From: Hymenobacter edaphi | GTDB lineage: Bacteria > Bacteroidota > Bacteroidia > Cytophagales > Hymenobacteraceae | Reading direction: 5' to 3' | DNA: 64,000 nucleotides | Assembly: GCF_003258365.1 (NCBI RefSeq) | Contig: NZ_QHKM01000002.1 | Location: 640,268-704,267 of the forward strand | Shown here: piece by piece, positions 37,182 through 45,556 of the stretch | Position numbering within the stretch: the first letter of the stretch is position 1 | Layout: each line of letters starts with the position of its first letter | Notes under the pieces: generated by a model | The model's database searches: none | Told to the model about the DNA's origin: nothing | The model's input: the letters and a program-made list of their open reading frames with translations, nothing else | Translations under genes and position numbers: made by a program

Positions 37182-37601
37182 ATGAAACGTCCATTCAACA
37201 CCCCGCTGCATTACCTGGCCAGCCTGTTGCTGCTGCTCTCGCTCTTTACCTACGCCTGCGGCAGCAAGGAAGGCAAGGTAGAAGGCGCCAACATGCTCTA
37301 CGGCACCGACAGCAAAGTATGGAAAACCCACAAAGAGGAAGACGCCACCGGCGACAAGGTCAAACAGACCTCCGAGCAGAAACAGGAGGAAATCCGCTTC
37401 TTCGCCAACGGCCAGTACGTCATGTCCTCGCCCACCGAGTCGATTAACGGCAAGTACACCTTCGACCAGGCCGGCAAGAAGATTACCATGACCCCCGACA
37501 ACGGCAACATGGCCAACACCTTCGACGTGGCTACGCTCACCGATGACCGCCTGACGCTGCGCAGCCCCGAAGGCGCCGAACTGCAGCTCGAAGCCGACTA
37601 A
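37182..37601 (+). CDS. Lipocalin-like lipoprotein
   Basis: 139 residues. The lipoprotein signal ends at LFTYAC with Cys26. The mature part reads like a short lipocalin-type beta sheet: KVWKTHKEEDATGD (strand), IRFFANGQYVMSSPTESI, GKYTFDQAGKKITMTPDNGN and LTDDRLTLRSPEGAELQLEA. This pattern is common in Bacteroidota lipoproteins with a lipocalin_4/5-type fold that probably binds a small ligand at the outer membrane. No neighbours clarify its role. A strong terminator follows. Confidence 0.7.
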   Translation: MKRPFNTPLHYLASLLLLLSLFTYACGSKEGKVEGANMLYGTDSKVWKTHKEEDATGDKVKQTSEQKQEEIRFFANGQYVMSSPTESINGKYTFDQAGKKITMTPDNGNMANTFDVATLTDDRLTLRSPEGAELQLEAD

Positions 37602-37620
37602 GCAACTCGCTTATCTGCAC

Positions 37621-37655
37621 AAAAAGCCCCGGTAGCACATCTATCGGGGCTTTTT
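37621..37655 (+). terminator. Intrinsic terminator after the 37182 lipoprotein
   Basis: AAAAAGCCCCGGTAG pairs with CTATCGGGGCTTTTT around a five-base loop, 20 bases past the stop codon. Confidence 0.9.
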
Positions 37656-37693
37656 GCTGTGCGGGGCTAGCCGTCAAATCAGCCCGCGAGATT

Positions 37694-37734
37694 CTACGTC
37701 GCCCTGCGGTTCGCTGCGCTTGGTCGGAATGACG
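37694..37734 (-). repeat. GTCAT-type dispersed repeat
   Basis: On the minus strand it reads CGTCATTCCGACCAAGCGCA followed by GCGAACCGCAGG..., matching the core seen at 41151, 45557 and 50359. It lies between two convergent genes. Confidence 0.55.
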
Positions 37735-37764
37735 GGCTGGATTGGATTGCTGCCAGCAGGCAGT

Positions 37765-38841
37765 TTATGAGGTCATCACCTCCTTGACGGCCTGCTTGCC
37801 GAACACCCGGCCCACCCAGCGGGGCAGGAAGATGGTGCCAAGCACGAGGTAGAGGTAGTAGGTGACGATGCGGTAAAGCAGCAGGATGAAGTTGGTGACG
37901 GTAGCCGAGCCGGCGAAAGAGCGGAAAAACATCGGGAAGGCGCCCTCGGCAAAGCCCGCGCCGCCGGGCGTAATGGCAATCAGCAGCACGACTTTGTAGA
38001 CCAAGTTGCGGGCGAATATGGTGCCGAACGAGCCCCACGACACGTCGATAAAAGCCGCAATCAGGCAGCCGATGACCAGGTAGCGGGCCGTCCAGACGAA
38101 GGCGGTGCTCAGGGCGGCTTCGGCCCAGTAGCGGAAGCTATTGCCGCGCAGCTCGGCCGAGGCGTGCACCATTTCCAGCCCGTGGTGGTAGGCCCGGCGG
38201 CGCCAGCGGTGCAGCCCCTTCAGCGAGAACAGGCGCACCAGAAAGCGCTTTACCGAGTGCGGGTTGATGAACAGCGCGTAGGCCATCAGCCCGGAGTAGG
38301 CCATGGTGAACACGTAGCTGACCCAGAAAGCCACCTTCAGCGTGGTGACCAGGCTGCCCGAGCCCAGCGTTTCGTGGGGGAAAATATAGTCGCCGGCCAG
38401 CAGCCACACCAGCGGCCCGGCCACCACGAAGTAGAGGTTGTCGAGCATGGCCGTGACCATGATGTAGGCGAGGGACTTGCCCAGCGGAATGCCTTCCTTG
38501 TTGAGCAGCAGCGAGGCAATGGCCGTGCCGCCCACCGCCGAGGGCAGCAGGCAGGAGGCAAACTCCCAGATCATAATCACGTCGACGCTCTGCTTCCACG
38601 ACAGCTGCTTTTCCGCAATGTGGCGGATGCGGTACATGTAGCCCACGTCGCGAACCAGCAGCACCAGCAGGGTGATGAGCAGCCACCCGGGCTTGGCGTT
38701 GCCGAGCGCGGCCAGGTCGCCGGGCTGGTAGCTGCGCCAGAACATAAACCCGACCACCCCGAGCCCAATGACCACTGGCAGCAGCATGCGCGAAGGCGAG
38801 AGTTTATCGAGCAGCTGGCGGTCCTGCTGGGTGGTGCTCAT
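37765..38841 (-). CDS. Lysylphosphatidylglycerol synthase-type membrane protein (UPF0104)
   Basis: 358 residues from MSTTQQDRQLLDKLSPSRML. About eight hydrophobic segments are visible, with the family signature EFASCLLPSAVGGTAIASLL near residue 105 and ITPGGAGFAEGAFP near 300. This is the flippase-like transmembrane half of MprF, without the aminoacyltransferase half. In the UPF0104/YbhN group the activity is not settled; lipid or glycan movement across the inner membrane is the usual proposal. Convergent with the lipoprotein at 37182 and divergent from dxs. Confidence 0.86.
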   Translation of the reverse strand: MSTTQQDRQLLDKLSPSRMLLPVVIGLGVVGFMFWRSYQPGDLAALGNAKPGWLLITLLVLLVRDVGYMYRIRHIAEKQLSWKQSVDVIMIWEFASCLLPSAVGGTAIASLLLNKEGIPLGKSLAYIMVTAMLDNLYFVVAGPLVWLLAGDYIFPHETLGSGSLVTTLKVAFWVSYVFTMAYSGLMAYALFINPHSVKRFLVRLFSLKGLHRWRRRAYHHGLEMVHASAELRGNSFRYWAEAALSTAFVWTARYLVIGCLIAAFIDVSWGSFGTIFARNLVYKVVLLIAITPGGAGFAEGAFPMFFRSFAGSATVTNFILLLYRIVTYYLYLVLGTIFLPRWVGRVFGKQAVKEVMTS

Positions 38842-38865
38842 GCGGTGGGAGGCGTTGGTGACAGG

Positions 38866-38873
38866 CAAAAGTA
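38866..38873 (-). promoter_or_regulatory. Possible -7 element for the 37765 gene
   Basis: TACTTTTG on the minus strand, 24 bases before the ATG. No matching -33 box was found at the expected distance. Confidence 0.35.
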
Positions 38874-38996
38874 CGGACTTGGTTCGCCGTGGATGGTGAT
38901 GAAACGGTTTTCGCGGGAAAGTAGCCGGCTCGGTTCGGGGCTCCGGTTTTCAGGGGGCAACCCGGGCGCTGAGCCAATGGAATGACAACCTTCTAC

Positions 38997-39030
38997 TTTG
39001 AACCGTCGGCCTGAAAATATCGTACCTTTG
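38997..39030 (+). promoter_or_regulatory. Promoter of dxs
   Basis: TTTG (38997-39000) and TACCTTTG (39023-39030) are both exact boxes, but with 22 bases between instead of 19. The predicted leader is about 90 bases. Confidence 0.5.
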
Positions 39031-39126
39031 CCCGCTAGCCTGCGCTTCATTGCTGAGCTCCCGCAACAATCTGGCTGTTAAGCCGGTTAGCCGACTACTC
39101 CCACTCGCCGTCGTAATTAAACCCCG

Positions 39127-41070
39127 ATGATTGTCGAACCTGGACCCCTGCTGGCGGCGATAAACTCGCCCGCCGATCTGAAAGAGTTGCGCGAAGACCA
39201 GCTGGTTCAGGTCAGCCAGGAACTGCGGCAATACATTATCGATACGGTATCCATCTACGGCGGGCACTTCGGCGCCTCGCTGGGCGTGGTGGAGCTGACG
39301 GTGGCCCTGCACTACGTGTTCAACACGCCCTACGACCAGCTGGTGTGGGACGTGGGCCACCAGGCCTACGGCCACAAAATCCTGACCGGCCGCCGCGCGC
39401 AGTTTCACACCAACCGCAAGTACCAGGGCCTCTCGGGTTTCCCCAAACGCTCCGAAAGCGAGTACGATGCCTTCGGGGTGGGCCACAGCAGCACCAGCAT
39501 CGGGGCGGCGCTGGGCATGGCCGTAGCTTCCGATTACAAAGGCGAGTTTGACCGGCAGCACATTGCCGTTATCGGCGACGGGGCCATGACGGCCGGCATG
39601 GCCTTTGAGGCCCTGAACCACGCCGGAGTGGAGAAATCCAACCTGCTGGTTATCCTCAACGACAACTGCATGAGCATCGACCCCAACGTGGGCGCGCTCA
39701 AGGAATACCTCACCGACATCACCACCTCCCGCACCTACAACCGGGTGCGCGACGAGCTGTGGAACGTGCTCGGCAAGCTCAGCAAGTTCGGGCCCAACCC
39801 GCAGGCCATTGCCAGCAAGGTTGAGTCGGCCATGAAGGCGACGCTGATGAAGCAGAGCAACCTGTTCGAGTCGCTGAAGTTCCGCTACTTCGGCCCCGTC
39901 GACGGGCACGACGTGCAGCACCTGGCCGCTATTCTGAAGGACCTGAAGTCGATTCCGGGGCCCAAGCTGCTGCACTGCGTCACGACCAAGGGCAAGGGCT
40001 ACGCGCTGGCCGAAAAGGACCAGACGCTGTGGCACGCGCCGGGGCTGTTCGACAAAATCACCGGCGAGATTTACAAGAAAACGCCCGACAAGCCCCAGCC
40101 GCCCAAGTACCAGGACGTGTTCGGGCACACGATGGTGGAGCTGGCCGAGCAAAACCCCAAAATCATGGGTGTGACGCCGGCTATGCCCTCAGGCTGTTCG
40201 CTGAACATCATGATGGCGGCCATGCCCGACCGCGCCTTCGACGTGGGCATTGCCGAGCAGCACGCCGTCACCTTCTCCGCGGGCCTCGCCACGCAGGGGC
40301 TGGTGCCGTTCTGCAACATCTACTCGTCTTTTATGCAGCGGGCCTACGACCAGGTCATCCACGACGTGGCCCTGCAGAACCTGCACGTGGTGTTCTGCCT
40401 CGACCGCGCCGGTTTCGCCGGGGCCGACGGCGCCACCCACCACGGCGCCTACGACCTGGCCTACATGCGCTGCGTGCCCAACATGGTCGTTGCCTCGCCC
40501 ATGAACGAGGAAGAGCTGCGCAACCTGATGTACACCGCCACGCTGCCCGAAAACGCCGGTCCCTTCACCATCCGCTACCCCCGCGGCGAAGGCGTGATGC
40601 CGGAGTGGCGCAAGCCCCTGCAGCGCGTGGCCGTGGGCACCGGCCGCACCGTCCGCGAAGGCCAGGGCGACGTAGCTATCCTCACGCTGGGCCACATCGG
40701 CAACTACGCCGTGCGCGCCACCCAGCAGCTGCTCACCGAAGGCCTCGACACCGGCCATTACGACCTGCGCTTCTGCAAGCCCCTCGACGAGGAGCTGCTG
40801 CACCAGGTATTCAGCCGCTACAAGGCCGTGGTGACGGTGGAAGACGGCTGCCTGCCCGGCGGCTTCGGCGCGGCGGTGCTGGAGTTTATGGCCGACCACG
40901 GCTACTCGCTGCCCGTCAAGCGCCTCGGCATCCCCGACCGCGTGGTGGAGCACGGCTCCCAGGATGAGCTGTACAAGGAATGCGGCTACGACGCCGCTGG
41001 CATTGCCCAGGCCGTGCGCGACATGCAGGCCAAGGTGACGGACGCCCGCACGAGCAAGCTGCTACGGTAG
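39127..41070 (+). CDS. dxs: 1-deoxy-D-xylulose-5-phosphate synthase
   Basis: 647 residues from MIVEPGPLLAAINSPADLKE. Motifs in order: IYGGHFGASLGVVELTVALH, WDVGHQAYGHKILTGR, the thiamine-diphosphate motif IGDGAMTAGMAFEALNHAG ... LNDNCMSIDPNVG (about 153-186), VDGHDVQHLAAILKDLK, then the pyrimidine domain FDVGIAEQHAVTFSAGLA with the Glu of AEQHA, and the transketolase C-terminal domain. It joins pyruvate and glyceraldehyde-3-phosphate to start the MEP isoprenoid pathway and also feeds thiamine and pyridoxal synthesis. Single gene with its own promoter and terminator. Confidence 0.97.
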   Translation: MIVEPGPLLAAINSPADLKELREDQLVQVSQELRQYIIDTVSIYGGHFGASLGVVELTVALHYVFNTPYDQLVWDVGHQAYGHKILTGRRAQFHTNRKYQGLSGFPKRSESEYDAFGVGHSSTSIGAALGMAVASDYKGEFDRQHIAVIGDGAMTAGMAFEALNHAGVEKSNLLVILNDNCMSIDPNVGALKEYLTDITTSRTYNRVRDELWNVLGKLSKFGPNPQAIASKVESAMKATLMKQSNLFESLKFRYFGPVDGHDVQHLAAILKDLKSIPGPKLLHCVTTKGKGYALAEKDQTLWHAPGLFDKITGEIYKKTPDKPQPPKYQDVFGHTMVELAEQNPKIMGVTPAMPSGCSLNIMMAAMPDRAFDVGIAEQHAVTFSAGLATQGLVPFCNIYSSFMQRAYDQVIHDVALQNLHVVFCLDRAGFAGADGATHHGAYDLAYMRCVPNMVVASPMNEEELRNLMYTATLPENAGPFTIRYPRGEGVMPEWRKPLQRVAVGTGRTVREGQGDVAILTLGHIGNYAVRATQQLLTEGLDTGHYDLRFCKPLDEELLHQVFSRYKAVVTVEDGCLPGGFGAAVLEFMADHGYSLPVKRLGIPDRVVEHGSQDELYKECGYDAAGIAQAVRDMQAKVTDARTSKLLR

Positions 41071-41090
41071 CCGCTCCAAGCTGCAACTGA

Positions 41091-41126
41091 AACCGCCCCG
41101 CTGGATTCGTCCGGCGGGGCGGTTTT
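41091..41126 (+). terminator. Intrinsic terminator of dxs
   Basis: AACCGCCCCGC pairs with GCGGGGCGGTT, followed by TTTT, 20 bases after the stop. Confidence 0.85.
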
Positions 41127-41150
41127 GCGTTAGGCACGAAGCTAAAAGGA

Positions 41151-41197
41151 CGTCAATCCGAGCGCAGCGAACCGCAGGTCGACGTAGTCAAGAACCT
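41151..41197 (+). repeat. GTCAT-type dispersed repeat
   Basis: Reads CGTCAATCCGAGCGCAGCGA, then ACCGCAGGTCGACGTAGTCA. It shares 30 or more positions with the copy at 50359 and lies just behind the dxs terminator. Confidence 0.6.
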
Positions 41198-41346
41198 CGC
41201 GTGCTGGCGTCATGCGTCTGCGCCGAGTCCGGCAGGCACAAAAACCTGCCATCCGCTTATCGGGGTCCGTAATGAGAGTAGTCAGTCAATCAATCTATCC
41301 TGATTCGTTACCGCGTACGTAGATTCTCCACCTATCCGCCCCACCG

Positions 41347-42060
41347 ATGCGCCTGCTGTTCCTGCTGCCCCTGTTGCTGTCCTCCCTGCTCAACTGCAGC
41401 TGCACCCAATCTTCGCCCGCGCCGGCCGGTGCCGATATGCCGGTTACGCCCGCGCCCAGCGGCGGCGCGGTGCGCTACCTCGCCCTCGGCGACTCCTACA
41501 CCATTGGGCAGGGCGTGCCCGCGGCCGAGCGGTGGCCGGTGCAGCTGGCGGGCCTGAGTGGGGCGGCGGGCATTCAGAGCCCCGACATCATTGCCCAGAC
41601 CGGCTGGACCACCAGCGAGTTGCAGCAGGCCATTGCGGCCTCCGGCAACCAGAAAACCTACGACCTGGTGTCCTTGCTGATTGGGGTAAACAACCAGTTT
41701 CGGGGGCAGCCGCTGGCCACCTACCGCACCGAGTTTCGCCAGTTGATGAACACGGCCATTCGCTTCGCCGGCGACCGGCCCGGCCGGGTGGTGGTGCTGT
41801 CGATTCCCGACTGGGGCCAGTCGCCGATGGGGCGCACGTACGACCGCGCCCGCATCAGCCAGGAAATTGACCAGTTCAACGCCGCCGCCCGGCAGGAGTG
41901 CGCGGCCGCCGGCGTGGCCTTCGTCGATATTACCGACCTGACGCGCGCCGCCAAGGACGACCCCGCGCAGTTTGCTGCCGACGGGCTGCACTACTCCGGC
42001 CCGCACATGCGCCAGTGGGCCACCCGCACGCTGCCGGTGGCGCAGGGGCTGTTGCGGTAA
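41347..42060 (+). CDS. SGNH/GDSL-type esterase lipoprotein
   Basis: 237 residues. Lipoprotein signal MRLLFLLPLLLSSLLNCSC (Cys17 or Cys19). SGNH blocks: YLALGDSYTIGQGVP (Ser nucleophile in GDSY), a Gly-containing block II in TGWTTSELQ, LLIGVNNQFRG (block III Asn), and DGLHYSGPHM (block V Asp and His). The fold hydrolyses small esters; acetylated glycans are common targets. It is anchored to the envelope. Convergent with the hxlR regulator gene, with only 15 bases between stops. Confidence 0.88.
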   Translation: MRLLFLLPLLLSSLLNCSCTQSSPAPAGADMPVTPAPSGGAVRYLALGDSYTIGQGVPAAERWPVQLAGLSGAAGIQSPDIIAQTGWTTSELQQAIAASGNQKTYDLVSLLIGVNNQFRGQPLATYRTEFRQLMNTAIRFAGDRPGRVVVLSIPDWGQSPMGRTYDRARISQEIDQFNAAARQECAAAGVAFVDITDLTRAAKDDPAQFAADGLHYSGPHMRQWATRTLPVAQGLLR

Positions 42061-42075
42061 GGGCAGCAGTCGGCG

Positions 42076-42444
42076 TCAGTGTTGGTGAGCAGCCGCGGGC
42101 AGCGGCTCGGCGCGCTCCAGAATCCGCTCCCGGTGATGCACCCCCCACTCGCGGATTTCGCCAATGACGCGCTCCAGGGTGCGGCCGTAGTCGGTGAGGG
42201 CGTATTCCACCGAAATGGGCACCGTGTCGTACACCGTGCGGCGCACCAGCTCGTGGCTTTCCAGGTCTTTCAGCTCGGCCGATAGTACCTTGGCCGTTAC
42301 CCCGATTTCGCGCTGGATTTCCTTGAAGCGCCGCTCCTTGATGGATAGCAGCATGATGATGGGAATTTTCCACTTGCCGCCGAGTACGTCCATGGCGTCG
42401 CGCAGGGGGCGGAGGTAAGCGTTGCAGGCTTGGGGAGTTGACAT
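42076..42444 (-). CDS. HxlR-family transcriptional regulator
   Basis: 122 residues from MSTPQACNAYLRPLRDAMDV. The winged-helix of the HxlR/DUF24 family: LGGKWKIPIIMLLSIKERRF (helix 1-2), FKEIQREIGVTAKVLSAELK (recognition helix), SHELVRRTVYDTVPISVEYA (wing) and LTDYGRTLERVIGEIREWG (dimer helix). One Cys at residue 7 sits where redox-sensing members such as YodB carry theirs, which suggests electrophile or redox sensing. It is divergent from yceI, and a perfect palindrome lies between them. Confidence 0.92.
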   Translation of the reverse strand: MSTPQACNAYLRPLRDAMDVLGGKWKIPIIMLLSIKERRFKEIQREIGVTAKVLSAELKDLESHELVRRTVYDTVPISVEYALTDYGRTLERVIGEIREWGVHHRERILERAEPLPAAAHQH

Positions 42445-42498
42445 GGCAGTTGAGCGTAAGCCGTGGCGGTATCGGCGAAGTAACCGGTAACTCGCAGG

Positions 42499-42538
42499 TT
42501 AGTTGTAACAAATGTACGTACATAGATTCATACCTTTG
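42499..42538. promoter_or_regulatory. Divergent yceI/hxlR promoter with 12-bp palindrome
   Basis: TACCTTTG (42531-42538, plus) is the yceI -7 element; TACATTTG on the minus strand (42516-42509) is one for hxlR. ATGTACGTACAT (42512-42523) is a perfect palindrome overlapping the hxlR element and the yceI spacer, and a GTTA..TAAC inverted repeat lies next to it (42499-42508). This is the expected position for an HxlR operator controlling both genes. Confidence 0.55.
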
Positions 42539-42619
42539 TCATGTTGCCTGCGTAATCAGGCCGCTTCACCTTCGACATCAACCCGCCGGCCGGGCCGGCA
42601 CAACCACCAGCCTACTACT

Positions 42620-43168
42620 ATGGCCACTACCAAATGGGTCCTCGACCCCACCCACAGCGAAGTGCAGTTCAAAATCAAGCACCTCGTGATTTCGACCGTC
42701 ACCGGCTCGTTCAAGAAGTTTGAGGGCACGGTGGAAACCGACGGCGACTCCTTCGACAACGCCCAGGTGCATTTCGCGGCCGATATCGACAGCATCGACA
42801 CCAACCAGGAGCAGCGCGACCAGCACCTGAAGTCGGCCGATTTCTTCCACGCCGAGCAGCACCCCAAGCTGGTGTTCGAGTCGACCAGCCTGCGCAAAGT
42901 GGGCGAGGGTGAATACAAGCTGGAAGGCAACATGACCATCCGCGAGGTGACGCGCCCCGTGACCCTGGACGTGGAGTACGGCGGCACCGCCACCGACTTC
43001 TACGGCAACGAAAAGGCTGGCTTCGAAGTGAGCGGCAAAATCAGCCGCAAGGACTTCGGCCTGACCTGGAACGGCATCACCGAAGCCGGCGCCATCGTGG
43101 TGAGCGACGACGTGAAGCTGCTGGCCAGCGTGCAGTTCGCCAAAGTGAAAGAGGAAGTAGCCGCCTAA
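42620..43168 (+). CDS. YceI-family protein
   Basis: 182 residues from MATTKWVLDPTHSEVQFKIK, no signal peptide. Features of the YceI lipocalin-like barrel: WVLDPTHSEVQFKIKHLVIS, TGSFKKFEGTVE, IDTNQEQRDQHLKSADFF, LVFESTSLRKVGEGEYKLEG and FGLTWNGITEAGAIVVSDDV. The barrel binds long polyisoprenoid chains in solved relatives. In Bacteroidota such cytoplasmic copies are often linked to HxlR regulators and stress response, as here. A strong terminator follows. Confidence 0.92.
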   Translation: MATTKWVLDPTHSEVQFKIKHLVISTVTGSFKKFEGTVETDGDSFDNAQVHFAADIDSIDTNQEQRDQHLKSADFFHAEQHPKLVFESTSLRKVGEGEYKLEGNMTIREVTRPVTLDVEYGGTATDFYGNEKAGFEVSGKISRKDFGLTWNGITEAGAIVVSDDVKLLASVQFAKVKEEVAA

Positions 43169-43310
43169 CTCGGCTGCTTTCCCCCTCCTCGGCAATGCGA
43201 ATGGGGGAGTTCGGGCGAAGCGGGGCGTCATTGCAGGCCCTGCCCGTCCGGGAGAAAAGTTCGCGTTGCCACCCCTTGCCGCGGCCCGGATCTGCCCCGC
43301 GCCGCGCCAG

Positions 43311-43339
43311 AAAGCCACCCGCCCCGGGTGGCTTTTTTT
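43311..43339 (+). terminator. Intrinsic terminator of yceI
   Basis: AAAGCCACCC and GGGTGGCTTT form a stem followed by seven T. The T run is immediately followed by the -33 box of the next gene's promoter. Confidence 0.85.
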
Positions 43340-43369
43340 GTGCCCGCCCGAGGCGCCCTGCTACCTTTG
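43337..43369 (+). promoter_or_regulatory. Promoter of the GNAT/FemAB-like gene
   Basis: TTTG (43337-43340) and TACCTTTG (43362-43369) are separated by 21 bases. The -7 box ends five bases before the GTG start, implying a leaderless transcript. It overlaps the T run of the yceI terminator. Confidence 0.55.
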
Positions 43370-43374
43370 CCGCC

Positions 43375-44322
43375 GTGCCGCTCCGCTACCTCACCCACTC
43401 GTTTATCGACCGTGACGCCTGGGATGACTGCGTGGCGGCGGCCGAGCAGGTAGTGCCCTACGCCCAGGCCGCGTGGCTGCACGCGCTGAACGACGGGCGC
43501 TGGGACGCCGTGGTCGAGCCCGACCCGAGCAACGGGGGCTACCTGAGCCTGCTGCCCGTGCCCACGCAGCGCCGGTTGTGGGGCCGCGAGGCCCTTCAGC
43601 CGCCGTTTACCCAGCAGCTGGGCCTGCTGACGACGGCCAGCAGCCAGCACCGGGAAGCAGGGGAGTACCTGGCCTTGCTCGCGGGGGAATTTGCCCGCCT
43701 GCACCTGCAGCTCAACGACGGCGACCCGCGACCCGCCCGGCTGCCCACCGGCTGGCAGGCAGCCGAGCGCCTGACCTACCATCTGCCGCTCGACCTGGCC
43801 TACGAAAACCTATACCTCGGCTACTGCGCCGATTACCGCCGCCGGCTGCGGCAGCGCGAAAAAGCCAATCTGACGCTGGCTGAGTCGGTCGACCTGGCTC
43901 CACTGGTCCACCTGTTTCAGCGGGAAAAAGGCGCCGGAGTCGGCGGAATGAAGCCGGAATACTACCAGCGGCTGCTGCGGCTGTACGACGCCCTGCGGCC
44001 GCTGGGGCAGACTTTGCTGCTGAGCGCCCAGGCCGCCGACACGGGTGAATTGCTGGCCGGAGCCCTCTTCATTCGTTACCGCAGCCGGCTCGTATACCTC
44101 TTTGCCGCTGCCACTCCGGCGGGCAAGAAAGCCGCTGCGCCGTTGCTGCTGCTCGACGAGGCCATCCGCCGCCACGCCGGTACGCCCGGGCTGGTGCTGG
44201 ACTTCGAGGGTGGCATGATTCCGAGTATTGCGCGGTTTTTCGCCAATTTCGGGGCGCGGCCCGTGCCGTACTATACCCTCACCCAAACCACCCGCCCGTG
44301 GTACCTGACCTGGATGCGCTGA
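43375..44322 (+). CDS. FemAB/GNAT-like acyltransferase
   Basis: 315 residues if started at the GTG (VPLRYLTHSFIDRDAWDDCV), five bases after a -7 box; frames further upstream cross the yceI terminator. The protein shows the FemAB-like pattern in GNAT enzymes: YAQAAWLHALNDGRWDAVVE (N-terminal), YLSLLPVPTQRRLWG, then a middle segment with YLGYCADYRRRLRQREKANL, and the acetyl-CoA fold LLSAQAADTGELLAGALFIR, YLFAAATPAGKKAAAPLLLL, LDFEGGMIPSIARFFANFGA. The substrate is unknown; FemAB members add amino acids or acyl groups to cell-wall or polysaccharide precursors. Overlaps upp by 25 bases. Confidence 0.78.
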   Translation: MPLRYLTHSFIDRDAWDDCVAAAEQVVPYAQAAWLHALNDGRWDAVVEPDPSNGGYLSLLPVPTQRRLWGREALQPPFTQQLGLLTTASSQHREAGEYLALLAGEFARLHLQLNDGDPRPARLPTGWQAAERLTYHLPLDLAYENLYLGYCADYRRRLRQREKANLTLAESVDLAPLVHLFQREKGAGVGGMKPEYYQRLLRLYDALRPLGQTLLLSAQAADTGELLAGALFIRYRSRLVYLFAAATPAGKKAAAPLLLLDEAIRRHAGTPGLVLDFEGGMIPSIARFFANFGARPVPYYTLTQTTRPWYLTWMR

Positions 44323-44975
44323 CCCAAAGCGGCCGCGTGCACATTGTGTGCGCCGAGCCCAGCATTGCCAACCATTTCCTCGCCGAGCTGCGCGACGTGA
44401 CCGTGCAGCGCGACTCGCTGCGCTTCCGCCGCAACCTGCAGCGCCTGGGCGAAATCATTGCTTACCGCATCAGCTCCCAGCTCGACTACAGCCACAAAAC
44501 CGTGCAGACGCCGCTGGCCGAGTCGACGGGCGAGCTGCTGGAGGACTTCCCGGTGCTGGCCACCGTGCTGCGCGCCGGCCTGCCCTTCCACCAAGGCTTT
44601 CTGAACTACTTCGACCAGTCGCCCTCGGCTTTCGTGGCCGCCTACCGCATCGAGGCTACTTCGCGCGTCGAAGTGCAGGTCGATTACCTCTCGGCGCCGG
44701 ACCTGAACGGCCGCGTGCTCATCCTGGCCGACCCAATGCTGGCCACCGGCAAGTCCTTGGCGCTGACGTACCGCGCTATGCTGCGCTTTGGCCAGCCGCG
44801 GCAGGTGCACATTGCCGCCGTCATTGCCTCGCCCGAGGGCGTGCAGCACGTGATGCAGGAAGTGCCCGAAGCCCAGCTCTGGCTGGCCGCCCTCGACGAC
44901 CACCTCAACGAACACGCGTATATTGTGCCCGGCCTGGGCGACGCGGGGGATTTGGCCTACGGCAGCAAGCTGTAA
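44298..44975 (+). CDS. upp: Uracil phosphoribosyltransferase
   Basis: 225 residues from a GTG start (MVPDLDALTQSGRVHIVCAE), overlapping the previous gene. The UPRTase fold is clear: TPLAESTGELLEDFPVLATV, LRAGLPFHQGFLNYF, and the PRPP loop VLILADPMLATGKSLALTYR (about 143-162), followed by VIASPEGVQHVMQEVP and a final AYIVPGLGDAGDLAYGS, the uracil-binding signature. It salvages uracil to UMP with PRPP. The 25-base overlap suggests coupling to the acyltransferase. Confidence 0.92.
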   Translation: MVPDLDALTQSGRVHIVCAEPSIANHFLAELRDVTVQRDSLRFRRNLQRLGEIIAYRISSQLDYSHKTVQTPLAESTGELLEDFPVLATVLRAGLPFHQGFLNYFDQSPSAFVAAYRIEATSRVEVQVDYLSAPDLNGRVLILADPMLATGKSLALTYRAMLRFGQPRQVHIAAVIASPEGVQHVMQEVPEAQLWLAALDDHLNEHAYIVPGLGDAGDLAYGSKL

Positions 44976-45056
44976 TCAGCCGCACTGCTCACGATTTAGG
45001 GAACCTGCCGCCGCGCCGCCGGGTATACCGGTTATGTCCCGTTTGCTTTGACCGCA

Positions 45057-45533
45057 ATGCCCAGTACTTTCCTGCTCATGATGCCGCACGTGGTGAAATA
45101 CGCGTCCGTCTTCCTGCTCAGCATGGTTAAGTTTTTCGGCGGCCCGCTGGCCGGGGCGGCCGCCGGCTTGCCGTTTCTGGCCATCTGGGCCCTCACGGTG
45201 GCCGGCATGATGACCAGCATCGTGGTGTTTACGGGCATTGGCCGGGCTTTCGTGGCCCACCTGCAGCGCCGCCGCCGCCTGCGGCATCAGCCCATCTTCA
45301 CCCGCCGTAGCCGGCAGATTGTGCGTGTGTTCAGCCGCTTCGGCATCGGCGGCATTGCCTTCCTCACGCCGATTCTGTTCACGCCCATTGGCGGGGCCGT
45401 CATTGCCACCCTGCTCGGCGTGAAGCGGCAGCACATTCTGCTGCACATGCTCTGGAGCGCGCTGCTCTGGGGCGCCGCCGGGGCCTTTCTGGCCATCCGC
45501 TTCAGCTACCTGTTTCACCACGGCGCGCACTGA
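45057..45533 (+). CDS. Small multi-span membrane protein, possibly small multidrug exporter family
   Basis: 158 residues from MPSTFLLMMPHVVKYASVFL. Hydrophobic stretches: about 3-28, 33-60 (GAAAGLPFLAIWALTVAGMMTSIVV), 95-120 (GIGGIAFLTPILFTPIGGAVIATLLG) and 128-150. A basic loop QRRRRLRHQPIFTRRSRQIV separates the halves. The GIAFLTPILF...GGAVIATLLG pattern resembles Sm_multidrug_ex/DedA-related proteins; the match is loose. No partner gene is close. It ends in a region of large inverted repeats. Confidence 0.55.
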   Translation: MPSTFLLMMPHVVKYASVFLLSMVKFFGGPLAGAAAGLPFLAIWALTVAGMMTSIVVFTGIGRAFVAHLQRRRRLRHQPIFTRRSRQIVRVFSRFGIGGIAFLTPILFTPIGGAVIATLLGVKRQHILLHMLWSALLWGAAGAFLAIRFSYLFHHGAH

Positions 45534-45556
45534 GCGGAAAACGAGCCAATAAGCGC

